A DNA stretch of 64,000 nucleotides, taken from NCBI GenBank assembly GCA_964059195.1, contig CAXKWD010000004.1, positions 120,562,043 to 120,626,042 on the forward strand, in the 5' to 3' direction. This DNA comes from Ectobius pallidus. Lineage: Eukaryota > Arthropoda > Insecta > Blattodea > Ectobiidae. Under the pieces are notes generated by a model. It ran no database searches. It saw nothing but the letters and a program-made list of their open reading frames with translations, and had not been told where the DNA came from. Below, in pieces: positions 58,681 to 64,000 of this stretch. A program made the position numbers and the translations under genes. The stretch's first letter is position 1; each line of letters begins with the position of its first letter.

Positions 58681-58978
58681 ATATTCCTTTAGCTTGATTG
58701 GAAATTGCCTATTGCCTATTGTATATATATTCGTATGTGTATGTGTATATATCGTCTGCCACTTGCTGAATGATAAATATATGACTGAAATGTTTTGAAG
58801 ATGAATTATACTGAACCTTCATGTGACAGGCCAATATAATACAGGCCAATCCATGTAAATAATTGCTAATAATTAGGCCTACAGCAGGACGGTTATATTA
58901 CACTAGAAACTTTGCTTATTGTTCACAAGAACAACAACAACAAAAAAAAGGATATAGGAAACAGTAGTATACTATCTA
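58681..58978. other. Unassigned interval
   Basis: Contains a short GTAT/ATGT-rich run near 58725. No gene recognised. Confidence 0.4.
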
Positions 58979-59296
58979 CAGTAAAATTCCAATTATCCGA
59001 ACTCCTACTATCCTGATCGCTTTAAGACCGGGTTCAAGTGGCGAGCATTGGAAAACCATCTTTCAGGACGGTTTTTATTTGCAAAAAAGCAAGACTTTTA
59101 GCCAACAAAATCGACAGTTTGTTGGCAAAACAAATGAATCTGACCGATATGTTCAAGATGTGTCACTGAATGTAAGTTAGTACTGTAAAATTATTTTTTT
59201 AAGTAATAACTTTTTACTATTTACCCAATTATCCGGAAATTTGATTTTCCTGATCGGGTCCACTCCCAATTAATCCGGTTAATTGGAGTTCTATTG
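58979..59296. mobile_element. Candidate pogo-like MITE
   Basis: The left end CAGTAAAATTCCAATTATCC and the inverted right end CAATAGAACTCCAATTAACC resemble pogo/Tigger termini. TA precedes the left end, but the right flank has lost it. It is 318 bp and non-coding. Confidence 0.6.
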
Positions 59297-60320
59297 CTTT
59301 ACTGAATAACTCCCTAAATGGTATTTCAGCACAGGTGGTATGTTTATCACTAGTTCGGATTTTTAGGCTTTTATAAAAGGTATTTTAGCCTTATATTTTC
59401 GTAAAATATCCCTTTTAGGCTTTTTAAGGCGGCTCATACACCAAGAGACCATGCCCGAGCAGGCATTGCAGTATAAGTTCAATATCTTCAACACTATAAA
59501 CAAACTAAACACACTATAACAAAATGAAATTTTGGACATTAGAAGTATACACTTGAGGCTTGAGATGTGCACAAAAATTATTATAATGTCACAAATATGA
59601 AGGTTGATATAAGAAAATTTTTTTTTTATTTTTCAAAATGCGATAAGCCCTAAGAAACATGATTTCTTGCAAAGGGCCAATCTGATCTTTTTTTTTTATT
59701 CACAGCTGACACTATAATGTAGTGATTCACTTCACTGCCTCATACAATTTTCAGGATTTTAAAATTTCAATATCAAATTATTATTAATTTTTTCACGTTA
59801 TGTTCACAAGTGAAATAATCTTGTGATGCAAATACATCAGATTATTTAGGCCTGTCCGCTAGAACACACAAATATCTGTGTGTGCAAAATTTCATTCAAT
59901 TTGGGCCATTACTTTAAGAGATATTGTGTTTTTTGTGTTGAAAATATTAAGTTACGGGAAAATGGCTTTGAAAATTCAACATGCCACAGTGGCGGCTATT
60001 CAGGGGAAGTAGGTGAAGTAGCATTTCACCAGTATTTTTCCTTTATTCTTCCTAACGAATGTTGGTTTTTACTATAAATGCATTTATGTAATTTTGTATT
60101 GCCCGCCACGAGTGGCGTCAAAGGTAGGCACCTAGGAGGCGCCAGTGAGCTCCCGAGTCTTACAAGCACGAAGCAGAACAAGTTATTTACTAGCCTTGAT
60201 TCACTTCCCCTGTTGCATGGCTAGTCTGGTCCACTCAAAATGATGTGGGCTCATGGTGCAAGCAGCATTTTTCTCGCTTATCCCACATCCATGCTGAGGG
60301 GATCAGACTACCCATGAAGG
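59297..60320. other. Unassigned interval
   Basis: CAGTGGCGGCTATTCAGGGG at 59991 looks like one end of a hAT element, but no partner end was found before the foldback element. No gene recognised. Confidence 0.4.
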
Positions 60321-60387
60321 TGTCCAGCTCCCAAGATCAGTAAACTATACAGGTTGCGTATTCCGGGATAGACCAATCGCAGCACTT

Positions 60388-60795
60388 GAGTGTGTGACGT
60401 CACAAGATTCCAGATCTCGCAATTTTCAGATTTTACTCAGTCTAGAAAATCTTACACCGCGTGATTAAACTCGTAACCTTTAATTAACCCGTGGTCGGAT
60501 TCCTGTGAAATTTATACAGAAATAATCTACACACATCAGCCCTACTGATGGTTAAAACAGAGCCTTAAAAAAGCGGATACAAATGTTTTTATTTCATTTT
60601 ATAAACATCACCCGTTACACAAAATTCATGGAGGGAGAAGCAAATTTCACTATGCGACAATTTTTTGTATTTTTGTGTCCCGAAAAAACTTCAAGCGAGA
60701 AAGTTTTAGTGAAATAATTGAATTTTAATACAAATAAAGTTCCAGCCCCATATCTCGAATGGTATACGAGTAATTGAGTGGTAATTATTCCATGC
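60388..60795 (+). repeat. Left arm of the long inverted repeat
   Basis: Pairs with 62437-62843. It begins GAGTGTGTGACGTCACAAG, which contains the palindrome TGACGTCA (a CRE-type site), and ends GTGGTAATTATTCC. Confidence 0.93.
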
Positions 60796-60844
60796 GCTTC
60801 AGTGTCGGAGTGATTTGTGACGACCGTGAAATGTTCAGGAAGAA

Positions 60845-61045
60845 GCATATTATGCGACAATTTTTTTATTTCTGTGACCAGAAAATGATTCAAGTATGTG
60901 AGCTTATTTTATTTCTGTGACCAGAAAATGATTCAAGCATGTGAGCTTTAGGGAAATATTTGAATTTTATTATACATCAAGTACCACGTTTATATTTTGA
61001 ATGGTTTACGAGTAATAGAGTGGTAATTACTCAAGGCGATAAAGC
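60845..61045 (+). repeat. Diverged internal copy of the arm
   Basis: It repeats the 60645-60795 segment (TATGCGACAATTTTTT ... GAGTGGTAATTA) at lower identity and contains its own 40-odd-base duplication of TTTCTGTGACCAGAAAATGA. Confidence 0.8.
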
Positions 61046-62436
61046 TATCTGAACGGTACAGAGGTCTTTCTTATTCTATAAAATAGGCCTACTAGCAATT
61101 ACGTAAAAATCCTTAAATATTTTAATCGTGGACTCAATAATAAAGGATATTAACTGGCTACTTGTACCCATACTGAAAGATTGACCCGCTGGGGAAAAAG
61201 AATGAATTAAACTTTTTCCTAATCTTGTAAATCTGCACTACCGTTATTTAGATATTTGTTGAATTATTTATTTTATTTTTTGATCCTTTGTGCTAGTAAC
61301 TTTTATTTCTAATTACCTTATCAAATGCCTTATTAGTTTAATATCTTGTTACGCCCTTTTCATATTTTAATATAATTTATCAACATGAAACGTATTACAG
61401 TTAAAATTGAATTGCCGAGGCTTTAAGAGCATGCTATCGGGTTATAGTTAGGGCAAGACGATGATACTTTTTAATGAAAAATTCATGGGAAAATCCTTTG
61501 AAATATTGTGTGATTTATGTAGAATGCATTGCGAAGCAATTTGTGTCCTTTTTGTTATGTTGAGACGTCGATTTTAAAGATCCTGCGCCTCTTTTCGTTG
61601 TGCTGCTCATGAAAGTTTCCCTGCCCTGCAATTCACAAACCATCCCTTAGTTTATTAGGTCTATATTATCTCTGTCGTCACATAATTTGTATACAGATGT
61701 ACACTTTTGGCCGTGTTTCACCAATCATTACCTACATAATTACCCCATATAACCCGGAGAAAATTATTATTAATATAAATGTATTGCTTTGATTACAATA
61801 TTAACACAAATTAATACTCTACAATAGTCTACGCAATGTAATAATAACATTAGTACTGTACATGTTAATATTGATACATAAAAATTCCCGTAGTTGTTTT
61901 CTGCCCTTATTATAAGGTACAATTTCTATACAAATATAGGATACATTCTTTAACAAATTTTCATCAAATTATACTAACATAACCTCTAGAATGAGGAATA
62001 TTTTCTAGGCAACAAAATATTAGAACAAATCACCCTTTAGCTGTTATATAGGCCTACCTATATTATATAATTTCTATTCAAATCTAGATCCTTTGGGAGA
62101 TTTTTACAAGATTTTAAAGACAAATGCTGTAGAATCAGAAGAACATTTTAAGTAACTTGAATAACAGAACAGTTCACATCTTAGCTGTTTTCTACAATCT
62201 ACAAAATTACTGTTACACACTGCCACAGCACATATCTGGCCCGGCATAATGGTTCAGTTAATTGCACTTTCTAAAGCACCTTCCATTTGTATTATTAAAA
62301 ACAGTATGTACTGGTAATAACTATTCTAAAAGACTGCGGTCAAGCGGCCGAGATCAGTAGGTAGAAGCTTTGTCAGCGGCACCATGCTCTCTGCTGTCGT
62401 GCTTGAAGCGCCAAATCATTCTGACACCTTGAAGCG

Positions 62437-62843
62437 CCCGGAATAATTACCACTCAATTACTCGTAAACCATTCGAGATATGGGGCTGGAACTTCATTTG
62501 TATTAAAATTCAATTATTTCACTAAAACTTTCTCGCTTGAAGTTTTTTCGGGACACAAAAATACAAAAAATTGTCGCATAGTGAAATTTGCTTCTCCCTC
62601 CATGAATTTTGTGTAACGGGTGATGTTTATAAAATGAAATAAAAACATTTGTGTCCGCTTTTTTAAGGCTCTGTTTTAACCATCAGTAGGGCTGATGTGT
62701 GTAGATTATTTCTGTATAAATTTCACAGGAATCCGACCACGGGTTAATTAAAGGTTACGAGTTTAATCACGCGGTGTAAGATTTTCTAGACTGAGTAAAA
62801 ACTGAAAATTGCGAGATCTGGAATCTTGTGACGTCACACACTC
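62437..62843 (-). repeat. Right arm of the long inverted repeat
   Basis: Reverse complement of 60388-60795 with scattered single-base differences. Confidence 0.93.
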
Positions 62844-62922
62844 GCCTGCTCGCCGCAACCCCCTGTCCTATAAACTCGCCGAAATACGCTACCTCTGTAG
62901 TTTACAAGCCTTGTCCAGCTCC

Positions 62923-64000
62923 TTGTTGAGACCTTTGCACTTGAATACAGAGCGTGGTCGTCCTTCGGCTTCATGATGGCGCGTGGTTACCACAGCAAGC
63001 TGCGCCTACGATTGTAAATGACAGTGTTTGGCGGGTTTCATACCTACTCCTCTGCTAACAGCTCCATTAATAACAAAGCACCAATTTCACTTCCTCTATC
63101 CGTACCAAAGGTAATAAATGTTCGAAATCAATGTTTTTAACATAAATACCTGTTTTGAATTCTCCTCTGTCCAATAATATTTTCAGGAACGTGTCTGTGT
63201 GGCTTGAGAACTAAACATCGTGTAGCCTATAAATAAAACGTATTTGGATTAGATATCTTCTGGGGAGATTGACGACTTTTTCTTACTTTTATACGGTATC
63301 CTTATACTTTGAAGGGTAGTTATAAGCCAGCTATCGTTTGTACAAACTCAGGTTTTTAAGTCTTACATCTTTGGGCGAGGCTAGAACAGACTTTCATTCT
63401 TCACGATTTTATAAAAAAAACTCTAACAATTTTGTTTAAATTTTCCACACGATTTGCATAGACGCTAAAGAACTAGAATTTTTATTTTTAACAATTTTCA
63501 ATTTATTATCTGAAAGGTGTTTATAAACAACCATATACTTCATTGAAACATGAACGGTAGAGGAGCTTGGATTCTTCCTCATAAAATGAAATATCATTAA
63601 CGGGGAAAAAAAAAATTATGGGCGTTCGATTCTATTAGCACAAAAGTGAGGCATAGGGATGAGACTAGAAGTTAATTTATTTAATGTGTGTCACCATATA
63701 CCAAGACTACTGTGTACTGTAATAAAAGGCCACTGTCACGTGTCACAACACTGAACCATCTTCGGAGATCGTCACCGATAGGACGCCATAGGACGGCAAC
63801 GTTGAATCACGAAGTTTCATTCCTACAATGCATATTTTTTTCATAGGCAATCATACGACATGTAACATATAAATTACTGCATATTAATGCCTTGAAGTAT
63901 CCAGTAACGAGTTGAAGTTATCAGATAAAATAGCATCTTTCCGCCCCTACAAGCTTATTAACTTATAAGATAAACAACAGTCATTGGTCGATATCCGAGG
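62923..64000. other. Unassigned interval to window end
   Basis: No gene, repeat or mobile element recognised. Confidence 0.4.

Larger units (their letters stand above)
60332..62911. mobile_element. 2.58-kb foldback element with long inverted termini, possibly MULE-like
   Basis: 60388-60795 is repeated in inverted orientation at about 62437-62843 with very few differences. Weaker inverted similarity extends outwards to about 60339 and 62903 (GTAAACTA...GCGTATT) and inwards to about 60820 and 62410. The element is bracketed by the exact 11-base direct repeat TGTCCAGCTCC at 60321-60331 and 62912-62922. Long termini with a 9-11-bp duplication suggest a Mutator-like element. The 1.6-kb centre has no transposase but holds a diverged extra copy of part of the arm (60845-61045). 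Confidence 0.72.

Overview
This is a stretch of eukaryotic, almost certainly insect, chromosome dominated by transposable elements. It is AT-rich. The only support for a host gene is one exon with consensus splice sites; everything else recognisable is a transposon or repeat. The mix (Ty3/gypsy, Tx1-like and CR1/jockey-like LINEs, RTE-like endonuclease-reverse transcriptase fragments, tRNA-derived SINEs, hAT, mariner and pogo-like MITEs) fits a large insect genome. A cockroach, termite or other polyneopteran is my inference and is not proven. No prokaryotic operons, CRISPR arrays or functional RNA genes are visible.

Layout: 1-10595 holds a nearly complete, intact Ty3/gypsy LTR retrotransposon on the minus strand. 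Its two LTRs are identical over all 1047 bases that can be compared. gag (8681-6687) and pol (6666-2731) are uninterrupted and lie in different frames. They are joined by what reads as a textbook -1 ribosomal frameshift signal: heptamer T TTA AAC, five-base spacer, then a stem. At 11319-11609 is a plus-strand, phase 1-1, 291-bp exon encoding a thrombospondin type-1 repeat. It lies between two antisense insertions: the LTR element on its left, and a dead Tx1-like LINE with a poly-A tail (11962 to about 17000) on its right. A degenerate CR1/jockey-type LINE follows (17650-19490).

From 19.5 to 64 kb there are no convincing host genes. The sequence is a mosaic of relics and small mobile elements, several with exact target-site duplications (TSDs). 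These include two SINEs (41044-41267, 55172-55373), two unrelated hAT-type families (31360-32110; and 32224-32559, 47639-48313, 53798-54069), a 378-bp insertion carrying a tRNA-like cloverleaf plus a perfect 52-bp hairpin (29002-29379), several terminal-inverted-repeat MITEs clustered at 51.3-54.1 kb, a gag pseudogene at 45.6-46.4 kb, RTE-like LINE fragments at 39.3 and 57.2-58.7 kb, and a 2.58-kb foldback element (60332-62911) with roughly 480-bp inverted termini.

The points most worth following are the frameshift-coupled young LTR element with its odd array of repeated TATA/primer-site-like units, the hairpin plus tRNA insertion, the foldback element, the hAT family whose longest copy still carries transposase C-terminal coding sequence, and a strong excess of the 8-bp palindrome TAGGCCTA across the window.
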